Below are positions 10,080 to 21,241 of a stretch of 64,000 bases of DNA, piece by piece. How positions within the stretch are numbered: position 1 is the stretch's first letter; every line of letters begins with the position of its first letter. The position numbers and the translations under genes are program-made. The notes beneath the pieces are model-generated. The model saw nothing but the letters and a program-made list of their open reading frames with translations. It was not told the origin of the DNA and did not search any database. The stretch is from Pomphorhynchus laevis (Eukaryota; Acanthocephala; Palaeacanthocephala; Echinorhynchida; Pomphorhynchidae). The DNA is taken from positions 55,754-119,753 of the forward strand of contig WNNJ02002385.1 of the NCBI GenBank assembly GCA_012934845.2. Direction: 5' to 3'.

Positions 10080-12620
10080 ACATGACATCCAAATCCTGTC
10101 GATCCCCAGTCCTGTCTGCTGTGCCCAAAGCAATGATCAGTATCTGCAAAAAGAATTATGTAGACCGCCGCTCTCCTGTCACTGCCGTTATTCGCCGATC
10201 TAATTTATGTATGAAGCCGAGTGCTTTCATACCCAATGCACCAAAAGTTTCCGTGAGCAACAGACACAAAATGGCAGATTGGCCTCAGGTCGGCGTATTT
10301 GCTAATCTTCTCGGCCTCCACTCCATTGGCTACCGCTCCAGTCAAGTAACAGCTGTATTAAGGTGGCTTGGTGCCAAGGCACCCGGGCAGGTAAAGTCAC
10401 GTGTCAAACATTAGCCATTTGAACATGGGGTCAGAGACAATCTATCCGCCTCTTGTCGTTATGTTGCGCGAGTGATTTGGGCTCCAAACGAGATGGGATC
10501 TCTGCCGACAACAGTGCACGCTTGATGAGGTCATTGATTGCTATTTGGCATGACAGTCTGCCTATGGACTTGCGGCAGCTGAGCTCATTTTGTCCACTGA
10601 ATTATACTTCAGATCCACATGCACATACATGCTTCAAACAAAATGGAGCACCGAGCCGCAGTGAAACGGCGAAGCGATTTACGAGTTGGAATCTCGGACC
10701 GAGCAAAGAGCAGGGACGTGGGTGAAAATATCTCTGAATAAGATGCAGTAAGCACAATTAGACGCACTTTGCTCGCCTGATAAAATGAAACTGACAACAC
10801 TTTCGCTTCGTGGACAATAACTAGCGGCTCATTTTTGATCTGTTCTGGCGCGAAGGGCTGTTGAACCAAAGTTATGACTGCCATTCTGTCACTGCAGCAA
10901 TAAATGTTGGTTCACTGATACCGTAGTCGTCTTGTTGTCACTCTGGCAGGATCTGGGTTACTAGTGGATGTGATCCAACGATAGACGATTGGAAGGCCGG
11001 AAGAGCAATGCTCGCCGCTCTCCTTATACTAAGACCGCCGTTAGCAATGAACACCGACGCTTGGTCACAGGTCCTGTCAAACAACGCGATATTGAGGATG
11101 GACTGCAACGACGACCGGAATACGTTTTCACATTTGAAAAACAGCTATAACACGGCACACTGCTTAGAGTATACATCATCTCCGGTATTGTGAAGCAATT
11201 TTTGAGCAGGATTAGCGCATCGTGAGCGTGGAGAAAAGATAGTATCCAATATAGGCATTGTAATTCCTGCAGCTTCAACTCTAATATTTTGTCCATGCTT
11301 TGAATGCGTGCGATCGGTGTCTCAAGTAACATTGCTGATGCCGGGTCGACGTGTTTGATGTATGGAGCAACTGCCACGAACTGCCTCGCTACATCGTCGT
11401 CAGTAATCATCTCACACTTGCTGACATTAATGACGAGATCCATCTCCTATCCCCGAGCCGTCAGCATACCTCAGTTTGTCAGCAATGTGTTCACATCACC
11501 GCCTAACGTACCATCATCCATATACCACATATTGCATGTTGACTTAATGCACTTTGCCAGTACCAAGGCAGTGCAACAGAAGAGCAGCGAATCGAAAAGA
11601 TCGCTTTGCTGTGTTCCCTTGTCCGATATCAGCGTATATTGACAGAAACATATGTACGATTGGCTAGAGTATCAGATAAACACGAACGGATACAACTCCA
11701 GTAGCTCTTCGTGGATTACTTTTAACATCGCATCGCTGCTCAGCGTGTTTAAAGCATTTGTAAAATCGATTTTCAAAAGAGCCGGGCCACCGCTGATGTT
11801 CGCTAGATAGCGGCAACCGGCGTGTGCAACTGCCTCTACAAAGTGTCGAATTCCGAATCTTAGTTGAGCCGGTGCCAGACCTATAGCCGTGGGATTTTGT
11901 AAAGCCCACGGCTATAGGTTTTACACCGATTCCCTTCTTAGCCAGTGCATACTGCGATACATCGTATATGACTGGCCTCACAGCTATCAATACTTTACCA
12001 GCCAGTCACATGTTGCTGAAGTCCATCAGTGAAGCTATCAGCTGCTGCCCAGCGGCGCCTGTAAGCGGACTCGTCATGTTCTTAAGGTGTTGATGACGAA
12101 GACCATCAAGTCCTCCTGCTGAAAATGACGAAAACGTCCTGATCGATGCAGCAATATCGTTCTCAGTAAGCGCAAGCGTTGTGAGTTGCGAGTTGGGTGT
12201 ACTATTATTGCTCTGGATATCTGGTCCAGTCAAATGCGACTAACCGCTAATTATCATTGCTTTCTGTGGATTCAATAGGCGCAGTAGTAGCTACAACAGT
12301 CTCGCATTGTTGAACGAATCCAGAGTCGTTGCTGACTGCCAGTCTAAATGCACTTCTCACGTCTCCCTCTTAGATCTTCGACAACAACCCCCGCAGCCAG
12401 GTTATGAGGGTCGACCGAAGTTGTTTTCCTCTTTTTCCTATACGAGGCTGCGTTTGTGCTGCTAGCTATGGATGGCAAAAATTTGACGATAGAACCTGAT
12501 AGAACCTTGTTCACTTTAGTTGCCATACTCGTTATGTGTCGTTTACCGCCCCGCTTTATAACTGCAAAGCAACTATGAGCCAAGTAATTGTTACCAGGCA
12601 TCCATGTAGTCTGGGTTTAC
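10080..12620 (-). mobile_element. Degraded LINE (family D) with YMDDGTLGG reverse transcriptase
   Basis: Minus strand, many frame breaks. Order from 12,600 downward: an amino-terminal piece (KRGGKRHITSM), FSAGGLDGLRHQHLKNMTS near 12,120, RPVIYDVSQYALAKKGIGVK near 11,970, LLKIDFTNALNTL near 11,760, WYMDDGTLGGDVNTLL near 11,520, VINVSKCEMIT near 11,430, and a carboxy-terminal cysteine motif (CACGS..LSCRKS-x-GR) near 10,600. This is a reverse transcriptase lineage distantly related to family C, with the same CxCG..LSC..GR tail. It also carries an odd 15-bp inverted repeat (see findings). Confidence 0.75.
11879..11919. repeat. 15-bp perfect inverted repeat inside LINE D
   Basis: Left arm ACCTATAGCCGTGGG (11,879-11,893), 11-nt loop, right arm CCCACGGCTATAGGT (11,905-11,919). 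It sits where the coding strand reads GVKPIAVG, and the right half is an inverted copy of the left, so a templated inversion is likely. Confidence 0.9.
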
Positions 12621-12899
12621 AACTATTTTTATCGATTAGTGCTTACACTCTGCCGGCATAACGTACACTTTGTAGACAGAAAGCATATTATCTTGTATAG
12701 AGCGTTTAAAAATTGAGAGACAAAATAAATTACCAATTATTATTGACAAATGTTCGACTATTGCGATAGTCATTTTCAAGTATTATGCTTTAGCACTTCA
12801 AACTATATGATTTGTTCAATATTTACCTAAACACATTATTGATTCAACTGCGTTGAATACAACTAGCTTTCGCTGACCCTCTTAAGGTTTGCAAAAAAT

Positions 12900-13330
12900 T
12901 TGAATCATAATTAGACTTACATACATTGCAGTTAGATTTAAATGTGATTCACGAATGGAGTTATCGCACTGGTATTTGTCTAAATCTTGATAATGTGTTC
13001 ACTTAAGGTTTGGTAAGTTTATAGTGCATTTTCGGTATATGTTGGGATCATGTTTGGTCAACTCAGTTTCTTTCACATATGATCAAGTATCGTTGTTCAA
13101 TCACCATTGAAGGCACAAAGAACATTGATAGTATGTGTTCTAAAAGCAGACGCCTTCTGTATACACTGAAAAATTCGTTTTGTTTGCTGAATGCTGAGTG
13201 CTTCAAAACTTTATACAATGCTTTAATAAGGCCTAATATAAAATATGGCCATCAGGCCGTTTTTCCTTATATCCAAATCGAAATGGACCAATTATGTGCC
13301 ACGCTAGCTCGCATATCATAAGCAGAGCAC
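12900..13330 (+). mobile_element. LINE family A-like fragment (reverse transcriptase thumb)
   Basis: Plus strand peptides DLNVIHEWSYRTGICLNLDN near 12,935 and, at 13,079-13,318, KYRCSITIEGTKNIDSMC then KTLYNALIRPNIKYGHQAVF. These correspond to the segment after the YxDD box in CR1/Jockey reverse transcriptases and align with family A at 4,030-4,130 (ASCFKIIYNSLIRHIIEYC). A 31-bp piece (ATGCTTTAATAAGGCC onward) is repeated at 13,372-13,402. Confidence 0.65.
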
Positions 13331-13452
13331 CTCGTAGAGTTAGGTATGCGTTCTACCCAACCTCGCTTACTATATGCTTTAATAAGGCCTAATATAAAAT
13401 ATGGATTGATTTGGAACTGGTTAAAAAATTCTTGATTACTAACTACTTTCAT

Positions 13453-13890
13453 TCCAGATCAATCCAGTTCCAGATCAATACAGTTCCAGATCAATACAGT
13501 TCCAGATCAATACAGTTCCAGATCAATACAGTTCCAGATCAATACAGTTCCAGATCAATACAGTTCCAGATCAATACAGTTCCAGATCAATACAGTTCCA
13601 GATCAATACAGTTCCAGATCAATACAGTTCCAGATCAATACAGTTCCAGATCAATCCAGTTCCAGATCAATCCAGTTCCAGATCAATCCAGTTCCAGATC
13701 AATCCAGTTCCAGATCAATCCAGTTCCAGATCAATCCAGTTCCAGATCAATCCAGTTCCAGATCAATCCAGTTCCAGATCAATCCAGTTCCAGATTAATG
13801 CAGTTCCAGATCAATCCAGTTCCAGATCAATCCATTTCCAGATCAGTCCACTTCCAGATCAGTCCAGTTCCAGATCAATCCAGTTCCCTC
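13453..13890. repeat. 16-bp minisatellite, about 27 copies
   Basis: Unit CAGTTCCAGATCAATA or CAGTTCCAGATCAATC. The first third is nearly all the A-ending variant and the rest the C-ending variant, with a few divergent units at the 3' edge. Because 16 is not a multiple of 3, translation gives a 16-residue periodic peptide in every frame. This is not a gene. Confidence 0.97.
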
Positions 13891-13989
13891 GCTCCGCTCG
13901 CGGAATTTCTAGAAAACCCTATCATTTCAATCAGTAGCAAATTTAACAGTTTAAACACACAAGGACGTTGATGGGAGGACGTAAGAAGA

Positions 13990-16075
13990 CAGCTACAACC
14001 GACACCAACTGTGCTCAACTACAAGTACAGTGCTCGACACGACTGCAGCGTCTGAACTACAATAGCATGCGACAACATTAAGTCTAAAGAAGACTTCCTA
14101 TGTGGCTTTTGTGCCAACAAACTCATACGCGACCTTTCCCATAAGAACATATCGACCTCTAACGTGTCCACTCAAACCACCCAAGTCGTTTATGATGTCC
14201 TTTGTCAACCCACTGATCCTGTCACCACATGCACTTCTAACCCCATGTTTTCACTTCCCGAACCCCCGTCTCTTCCCTTCTGTCTCGTTTCTCAATAACC
14301 TACATCCCTAAATTAAAATCACCTCCACTAACCCCACAATCCTAACACTCATAACCTTTCCTCACATCGCTAACCACCTTCTATATTATCCAAATCCTAT
14401 TTGTCTTCCGCTGTCAAACCTACTCCCTTGATATCCTCAACTCCCAGCTTTCCTATCGTTATCTCACAAACTCACGTTACTCGCCTCCTTTACGAAAACG
14501 CTTTCTTTCTCGCGATCTTTGCGTTATCGTCACTAATATCACTCCTTCCACCTCTTTATCTCCACAAGCACGTCTCGACCACGATGTTTCCGCATTCAGA
14601 TCCATCCTCTCGTCTCTTGTTCCTGTGTGTAAATTTTTCAACAACATCTCCTGTCGCATTAATCCGCCTAAACAAATCTTCCCAATCTAATCCTTCCCAG
14701 CCCTCTCTCCTAAAAATTGTTTCCAAGCATCGCTCTCACGCGTCCTCTGTCCTCTCCAAACGTATCAAAATCATGCCCTCTTTAGCCACACGCATTTTCC
14801 CGATCGCACCCATCCTAAATCGCTCAACTCTCATCTGCCCGCATCGAAAAACGCCGTCGCGAGGAAAACGGCGAAACATCTCTCTCCATCCGAAACATCG
14901 ACGGAAATTTTCAAGTTGTCCACACCCGCCCAAAAATTCGATGGCGCTCCATCTCCCCTATGTCTTCTCCACTAGACTCTTTCGCCACCACACACGGTTT
15001 CCGCTTCGGCCTCCTCAACACTAGATCTATTCTCAATAAACCGATTTCATCCTCAACCTATTCACCAAGCAATCTATCGATCTATTCTGCCTCACCGAAT
15101 CCTGGCACTCCCATTCTGACGACCTCTCCATCCGCCGTCTGATCTCTGCCGGTTCCTCACCAGTCGAATTCGCTCGCCCCCTCAGCTCATTCCCTTCTAA
15201 ATTCTCTAATCATGGCGGCATTGTCGCATTCGCCCGTCACCCCGCGTCTCTTCGCAAAATCACTTCCCCTTTCAGTCCTTGCTCTTTTGAATTGCTCACT
15301 TGTCGTTATTCTAACCCGATCACTCTAGATCTCGCCATTGTATACCGTCCTGGTTCATCAGCTCCTACTGCCTTATTTTTTACCGAACTCGCTGACCTCC
15401 TTTCTCATTGTTCTTTGTCCTCAATCCCTTCACTCGTTCTAGGCGACTTCAATATCCGCCTAGACCGCCCCTCTTCTACGGATTCCATCCGGTTCATCAA
15501 CATTCTATCCAACTACAATTACAAACTAATCTCCACTGCCCCCACACATATACTTGGCGGGGCACTCGACATCATCGCTGTCTCCGATCATTTTGATGCC
15601 TACACCTCACTGTCCATATTCGATCCTGGTCTATACGATTACTTTCTCGTCACCCTTGATCTCACTCACAACCACACCCCTTCTCACACACCTACAATCC
15701 TACGCCGCTCTTAGAGATATATTTATCTCTCCCTTCTTTGCTCTGCCTTAATCAAATCGTCTCTATCCTATCCCATAATAACATATTCATCTCCTCAGAT
15801 CTTGCCTTTCTTTTCGACTCTGAACTCACATACACTCTCAATCTTCTCTTGCCCTTCAAGCCTCACCACACAGTCGCTTGCACCATGCCCCATGGTTTGA
15901 CATCCAATACCCACTATCAATGCGTCGACTCCGTCATGCTTTTCGAGTCTATCACCGCTCTCTCAGACGTGATTTCCGCTCGATCACTCCGTCTTTCCGT
16001 GATTCCTATCTTGCTCTTCGCCGGTATCATCTCAACCTACTATATACCAATATATTAGGATATCCTAATTCTACC
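13990..16075 (+). mobile_element. CR1-like LINE (family B), 5' part with endonuclease
   Basis: Noticeably richer in C than its surroundings. Near 14,090-14,310 a frame reads LCGFCANKLIRDLSHKNIST, probably the ORF1 amino end. From about 14,960 the AP endonuclease is readable: FGLLNTRSILNK, FCLTESWHSH (across frames), then LAIVYRP near 15,335, LVLGDFNIRLDRP near 15,435 and GALDIIAVSD near 15,560. After 15,720 the start of the reverse transcriptase region appears (HAPWFD near 15,880; MRRLRHAFRVYHRS near 15,920), and the copy stops near 16,075. Several breaks make it nonfunctional. Together with the 3' pieces elsewhere it represents most of one family. Confidence 0.75.
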
Positions 16076-16374
16076 AACGATTTTTAATTAATCTTTAAAC
16101 TGGATTTATACCTAGAAAAAAATATCTGCAATTTGATCGATTTATCTGACGGTAGCCACTTTTGTCTACTGGGTTTTGAAATATATATAGTACCGTTTCA
16201 GAAGAACATAGTTGCAGCAAACGTTTGGGTTTCTTTAATTTTTAATATAATGTTACAAAGTTTTGACTAATTGTTAATCATGGGATAATGATTAACAATA
16301 TGGGACATTAATGCACATGGCATAATTGTTGTTAGAAAATATGTATTGTTAAAACATATTTCTAAGATATAATT

Positions 16375-16600
16375 CTTCTCTTATTTTTATTCAGCGTTTG
16401 TCCCGTATAGTGGCGGGGTCCGCTACTTTGGATTACTTTTTCCTCTTCATGCGGTTTGCAGCGTATCTTGGTTAAAGGCCAACTCTGCTAAATCTCGGCT
16501 TATGGTGTCGATCCAACGCTGCTTTGGTCTTTCTCTCGGGCGCCTTCCTTCCACTTTGAGGTCGAACCCCATCTTGCTCGTGTATCTTTATCAGAGCCGA
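16375..16600 (-). mobile_element. RTE-like LINE, 3' end only
   Basis: On the minus strand it reads FDLKVEGRRPRERPKQRWID then TISRDLAELAF, the usual carboxy end of RTE-like reverse transcriptases, followed by an A-rich tail. The same end appears at 36,150-36,240 on the plus strand. It is a short 5'-truncated insertion. Confidence 0.75.
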
Positions 16601-16619
16601 GCACGTGACGTATCACCGT

Positions 16620-16850
16620 ATAATAAAAAAATGATGCTAAAAAACAATGATAATAATTAAAAATAATTAAAAAATAATGCTAAATAAAATTCAAATAATT
16701 AAATAATAAATAATTTTTAACTAAGATTTTATTTAATTTATATCAAGTTAAAATAAAAAAATGAAATTTAAAAAGTCAATTTTTATGAATTGACTAATAA
16801 ATAACAGACGATGTTTCAGAATAATGATTCGAAGAATGAATCGTTCGGAG
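16620..16850 (+). repeat. Repeat R fragment
   Basis: A/T-rich segment ending in AATTGACTAATAAATAACAG and GATGTTTCAGAATAA, the left part of repeat R. It lies just upstream of the TPD52-like gene. Confidence 0.55.
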
Positions 16851-17010
16851 CATGTATGTATGATATATCACTGATTTCAGTTAACTTCTTTTGTTTTGCA
16901 AAATTGCATGAAAGTTATATATGGTGATATCTTTTTGCTTTTTAATAAATGTTTTGTCATATATTGCTTCATTTCAAACTTTTAACAAACAACTTTATCA
17001 GATCTGAGTT

Positions 17011-17523
17011 ATGAAAAGTGAAATCAAGCTTGATACATCAGAACCATCAACAACCGGGGAAACGAGAGCGGAAGAAGGCAATCAAGTAAAAATGACAGAA
17101 GAGGAACGAAAAAAGTATGAGAAAGAACTCAACGAAGTGATAAATAGAATAAAGGAGCTAAGAGCTCAATTACATGAGAGTATCAAAAGAGAGCGAGAGC
17201 TATATAATCTACTAAAGTCATCTTCTTCATCGGATTCTTTATTTCAAACTTTACAATCAGAAATGACCGAAATTGTTGAAGATGTAAAGAGTTCACATTC
17301 GTACCGTGTCGCTGCAAATCAGGTTACAAGAGTGAGTCACATGCTTGATCCCGGAATCCAGGCAATTAAGAGAGGAGTCGACGTTATTGGAAGTAATGAA
17401 ATTAGTAAATCAGTATTAGCCGCTATTGGGGGAACTGTTGACAAAGTTAAGTCATTCATTCCTACAATGACTGATGAAGGCAACGATGCTGCAAATGAGA
17501 GCGACAAAAATAAGGCCAAGTAA
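17011..17523 (+). CDS. TPD52 (tumour protein D52) family-like protein
   Basis: A 170-residue single-exon reading frame. Residues 28-75 (MTEEERKKYEKELNEV to about ELYNLL) are a strongly charged heptad coiled coil like that of TPD52. Next come a serine-rich linker, a DVKSSHSYRVAANQV segment that can be aligned with the DV..T.AYKKTSETL block of the family, and a carboxy part SKSVLAAIGGTVDKVKSF, like the TPD52 FKSFEEKVENLKSKV block, before a polar tail. TPD52 proteins are small adaptors of membrane trafficking that dimerise through the coiled coil. The start ATG at 17,011 follows TTTATCAGATCTGAGTT, which resembles a splice acceptor. No introns are seen, whereas family genes usually have them, so it may be a retrogene or have only an upstream untranslated exon. 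Overall similarity is modest, so the assignment is tentative. Confidence 0.55.
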   Translation: MKSEIKLDTSEPSTTGETRAEEGNQVKMTEEERKKYEKELNEVINRIKELRAQLHESIKRERELYNLLKSSSSSDSLFQTLQSEMTEIVEDVKSSHSYRVAANQVTRVSHMLDPGIQAIKRGVDVIGSNEISKSVLAAIGGTVDKVKSFIPTMTDEGNDAANESDKNKAK

Positions 17524-17770
17524 TTTCAGACTAGTGAAGCTCGACAACCCGCAATTACTACATTATTTTTCAAAATATATATATTTTGTTTATTTTTGCT
17601 CGTAATAATTAAACGGTAGTTTTTATAGCAACTTATAATTATCTATTTTTGAAACTTATAACATGAAGTTATGTCTTTATTTTTTAAGGAAAATACGTTT
17701 AAAGTTGACGTCTAGGTGCAATTAATAATTAATATAATTAGTTATTAACATCGATAGTTTATCATTAAAA

Positions 17771-19828
17771 GCAGCTGGGCAATCAAAATTTTATTTTCAA
17801 CAAAATCAAAATTAAATAATTATTGGAGCTAAATCAAAGAATAGAGTAAATTATTTTTGATATTTCGCTAACTTCTGTTAACATCTTCAGCAAATTTTCT
17901 GAAGATGGTAACAGAAGTTAGCGAAATATCAAAAAATATTTCTTCTTTTTTTTATCCCGCTCCATTAATTATTTATTAATAATGGATCATTATCAACTAT
18001 GTGGGAGATTAAGTGACTCTATAATTATGTAGGGATAGTGACTCCTCCAAAACTTTGTCAAGGCCTATACTACCGATCCAACTCAAGGCTCTCTTCATTC
18101 AACAGACAAACTTCTCCTTCTTTAATATCTCCCAAAAGGAAGACTGGAAAGGGTTAAGTCTAGCAATGCTCACCCTATTGTTAGTCAGCTGCAACCTATA
18201 TCTAGAGCTTCAATATTCATTCGAGAGGACCTGTTTGGCGTAACAGACAAATTGCGGAGGTGTAGCATTTTAGCTAGGACCTTGAATTTTTTAAACAAAA
18301 CAATGTAATTTTCTGAAAATGCTAACTAAAGTTATCGAAATATCAAAAATTATTTCTTCTTTTCTTTTATCCCGCTCCATTAATTATTTATCAATAATGG
18401 ATCATTATCAACTATTTAAAAAATCAAAAATATGTATTCAAATTTTTAAATTTGAATACATATTCTGGAAGATCACATAGCAGAGGCATCCCGACTTATT
18501 ATGAGGAGACGTTATGTTGATGATGTTGTCTACATTGATCCATTTTCAACACTATTATTGCTGGTGAATTTTGTGATATTATCAACAAGGAAGATCTCTT
18601 CATCCAATGAAACATTGAATTGGATGAGAATGACTGTGTTCATTTTCTTGATTGCATTACTCGATTTTGATGGGATCTTCACATTGATGTCTATGGGAAA
18701 CCTTATATACTAAACGTTATCCTATCTTAGACCTCTGTAAGCTCGACACTGTATAAGATTAGTGGATTGATATCACAATTTCAGCGTTGTTTGGCACACT
18801 GTAGTAATGTACTTGATTAAATATCTGATGTAAAAACGTTGCTTATTTGTAAATGAAAAGTGGATACCCATTTGATGTTATTGATAAAACATGCAAATAT
18901 GTGTTTTGTAAAAATCGACATCTTACACCTGTAGATACTAGTTCATCTAGACATTTTGTATCGATACCTGGGTTTAGCGATAAAGTTGCTAAATATTTAT
19001 GTAGTATACTCATTCAATTAACACGTGATTGTAAATGCAGTATTACTGGCTACTCAAAATCTAACAGTAAGTTATTCGGCTTCTTTAAGCACAAACAAAA
19101 AAGTGACCATCTAGGTATAGTTTACAGCATCCCATGCTCTACATGTGAGAAATTATATGTTCGACAGACTCGTCGACACCTACGAGAGTGCCTTCTTTAA
19201 CACACACATGTGCACAATCAGGAATAGTGAAGTGTACCGTTGAACAACATGTTAGAAAGACTGGTCACTGTCTGGATATTGACTCTGCAAGGATTGAGTA
19301 AGTTCAACCTCATTTAAAAATTAGGCTTGCCTCAGAGTCACTATTAATCAGGTCCTATGGACAGAAATATTTAGAGGGCAACACTAAAGGTTATGATCTA
19401 TGCTTACATTGATATGTGTTTTGCAGTGTTTTGTCTTCTTTGTATTTTGGTTTTTATGATGTCTTATTTTTAATTAATTTAAATATATTTGTAGTTGATT
19501 TTATTGTCTCTGAAATTTCAATTGTATTGTTTAATTTGTATTAAATGTTTTCTTTTGATTGCAATGAATTTTTTATGAATTACTAATTGTTTTTGTTTTG
19601 TTAATTTTTATATTTTTTTGATTGCAATAAATTCTTGTTTCTGCTCAGTGCATTTTTACGTTGTTCTTTGAACTAACCGATGTGTAGCTGTTTTCCTGAA
19701 ATGGTGTAAAATGCACAAAATTTAACAGCTACTGATACAATTCCTGATGATGACCACAGTTGTGTTCAAAAATTTGAATAAACCTATTTTGATTTTGCTA
19801 AAATAAAATTTTGATTGTCCAGCTGTTG
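17771..19828 (+). mobile_element. Penelope-like element (PLE 1) with inverted ends
   Basis: A reverse transcriptase fragment at 18,480-18,720 reads MRRRYVDDVVYIDPF with a following FLIALLDFDGIF block. A GIY-YIG endonuclease region lies at 18,880-19,320 (HLGIVYSIPCSTCEKLYV then QTRRHLREC, and HVRKTGHCLDIDSARIE in a shifted frame). The element is framed by inverted ends: 17,771-17,816 (CAGCTGGGCAATCAAAATTT) and the complement at 19,782-19,828. Internally, 17,893-17,999 is repeated directly at 18,312-18,420, so a terminal piece lies within the reverse transcriptase. PLEs copy themselves by target-primed reverse transcription with this endonuclease. The copy is broken in several places. Confidence 0.7.
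17813..17970. repeat. Fold-back hairpin of PLE-end sequence
   Basis: The core arms (about 35 bp each) meet at CATCTTCAG and CTGAAGATG around 17,892-17,900; weaker complementarity extends outward to about 17,813 and 17,970. One arm reads CTGAAGATGGTAACAGAAGT then TAGCGAAATATC, a CTGANGA - stem - GAAA half-hammerhead. Related pieces recur at 18,312 and 31,440-31,740. Confidence 0.75.
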
Positions 19829-20315
19829 TTCATTCAATTTTTTGGATTAATAATTTGAGGAATCAAATATTAATTACAGAAAAAACACTTTTTAGTGCAA
19901 AGGGTGAGAAAGAGAGAGATGAGTCTATAATTACTCCGAGAAATACTAGCGAATCCACGCAAGAAAGGCGATGACCATTAAAAAATAGAGCAGGATAAGA
20001 TTGAATTTGTATGTGGAAAAGGTGGATTTAAAGAACACTAAATTAAACATTGAAATACGTTGCGCTAGATTAATTATTATCAACATCAAGATCACGTGAT
20101 TATGATATCATCTGTTACCATAATCTAATGGTTGTAGTATCTTGTTAAGATGTTTGCTAAGTTATCTAATTAAAACTGAATTTAAAAGTATATATTTTAA
20201 ATTGTCGGTATGAAACTGAAACTTTTCTATACCTGGTACTGCAGAACAAAATTGCGGGTTTATGCAATTTGTCTTTGTTAATAAATTTATTTAATTGATT
20301 GTGAGTCTGTATTAA
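19829..20315. other. No gene seen
   Basis: Between PLE 1 and the ribozyme array. A/T-rich with no repeat or coding signal recognised. Confidence 0.4.
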
Positions 20316-20366
20316 CAATTAGCATATGGTGAATTCTTTCTGATTTTATGTGAATGCATTGTATGT

Positions 20367-20413
20367 TTGCAACTGATTAAGCCTCAAAGTCCAAACGGTA
20401 CGCCGTCTTGCAG
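20367..20413 (+). ncRNA. Hammerhead motif, array unit 1 (degenerate)
   Basis: Same layout as unit 3, with stem I (TTGCAA/TTGCAG), stem III (ACGG/CCGT) and GTC kept, but the first catalytic box and stem II are altered. Probably inactive. Confidence 0.6.
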
Positions 20414-20709
20414 TGTTGAAACATGATATTCTATATATAGAAAGAGGCAGATAGATGTAATAGACAGTCCTGGTAGAATCACATCTTTAATTTATTTATT
20501 GATCTTCCGAATATCCCAGGCGGCGGTACTTCTTTTTTTGTTTATTTTATTGATCAATTAATGATCCCGCTGATGTCTATTACACTGAAAAGAATTCACT
20601 GCATTGTATTGACTTCAAAGCGAAAGCTACGTCATGCAATTAGCATATAGTGAATTCTTTCTGCTTTAATCTATATATAGTATGTTTTTCATGTGTATAC
20701 ACTGTATTG

Positions 20710-20758
20710 CTGCAACTTATGAGGCTTCTCAAAGCCGAAACGGTACGCCGTCTTGCAG
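20710..20758 (+). ncRNA. Hammerhead motif, array unit 2
   Basis: Stems I (CTGCAA/TTGCAG), II (GGCTT/AAGCC) and III (ACGG/CCGT) are all perfect and GAAA and GTC are present. The first catalytic box departs from CTGATGA at one base expected to be essential, so activity is doubtful. Confidence 0.75.
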
Positions 20759-21060
20759 TGTAGAAGCATGAAATTCTCTATATATAGAGAAAAGCAGATA
20801 GGTGTAATCGACAGTCCTGGTTGAATCAAACCTTTTATTTATATATTGGTCCTGCGAGGATCCCAGGCGGCGGTACTGTTTCCTTTGTAATCTATTATAT
20901 TGGTCATTTAGTGATCCCGCTGATGTCTATTACACTGAAAAGAATTCACTGCATTACATTGACTTCGAAAGCGCAAGCTACGTCATGCAATTAGCATATA
21001 GTGAATTCTTTCTGCTTTAATCTTTATATAGTATGTTTTTCATGTGTACACACTGTATTG

Positions 21061-21109
21061 CTGCAACTGATGAGGCTTCTCAAAGCCGAAACGGTACGCC
21101 GTCTTGCAG
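21061..21109 (+). ncRNA. Hammerhead ribozyme, type I, array unit 3 (complete core)
   Basis: CTGCAA (21,061-21,066) - CTGATGA - GGCTT-CTCA-AAGCC - GAAA - CGG-TACG-CCG - TC (cut expected after C 21,103) - TTGCAG. All conserved nucleotides are present and all three stems pair perfectly. Stem I can extend beyond an internal loop through TTTCATG (21,038-21,044) and CATGAAA (21,118-21,124), giving the internal loop that type I hammerheads use to contact loop II. The short stem III is the form reported for PLE and retrozyme hammerheads. Confidence 0.88.
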
Positions 21110-21241
21110 TGTAGAAGCATGAAATTCTCTATATATAGAGAAAAGCAGATAGGTGTAATAGACAGTCCTGGTTGAATCAAACCTTTAATTTATTTATTGG
21201 TCCTCTGAGAATCCCAGGCGGCGGTGCTGTTTCCTTTGTAA

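Larger units (their letters stand above)
20316..21241 (+). repeat. Retrozyme-like tandem array, about 2.6 units of about 350 bp
   Basis: Three head-to-tail units start at CAATTAGCATATRGTGAATT (20,316; about 20,636; about 20,994). Their catalytic boxes lie at 20,373, 20,716 and 21,067, giving periods of 343 and 351 bp. Each unit contains a hammerhead motif, the palindromic CTCTATATATAGAG, CCCAGGCGGCGGT, and complementary blocks AGAATTCACT and AGTGAATTCT. No protein is encoded. Animal retrozymes described in the literature are short tandem repeats with type I hammerheads, expressed as small circular RNAs and mobilised by other retroelements. The layout here matches that description. Confidence 0.8.

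Noticed and set aside
13411-13971. 186-codon open frame of periodic sequence
   Set aside because: It is a translation of the 16-bp minisatellite; the periodic peptide has no independent support as a gene.
14477-14933. Antisense frames of 60-65 codons
   Set aside because: They are shadows of the family B LINE on the other strand, with basic low-complexity composition.
19738-19775. CTGATGATGACCACAGTTGTG as a ribozyme at the PLE 1 end
   Set aside because: The GAAA box is lost and stems I and III are absent.
20316-21241. CRISPR-like array
   Set aside because: Repeats are about 350 bp without short spacers, the context is eukaryotic, and the hammerhead explains the conserved part.
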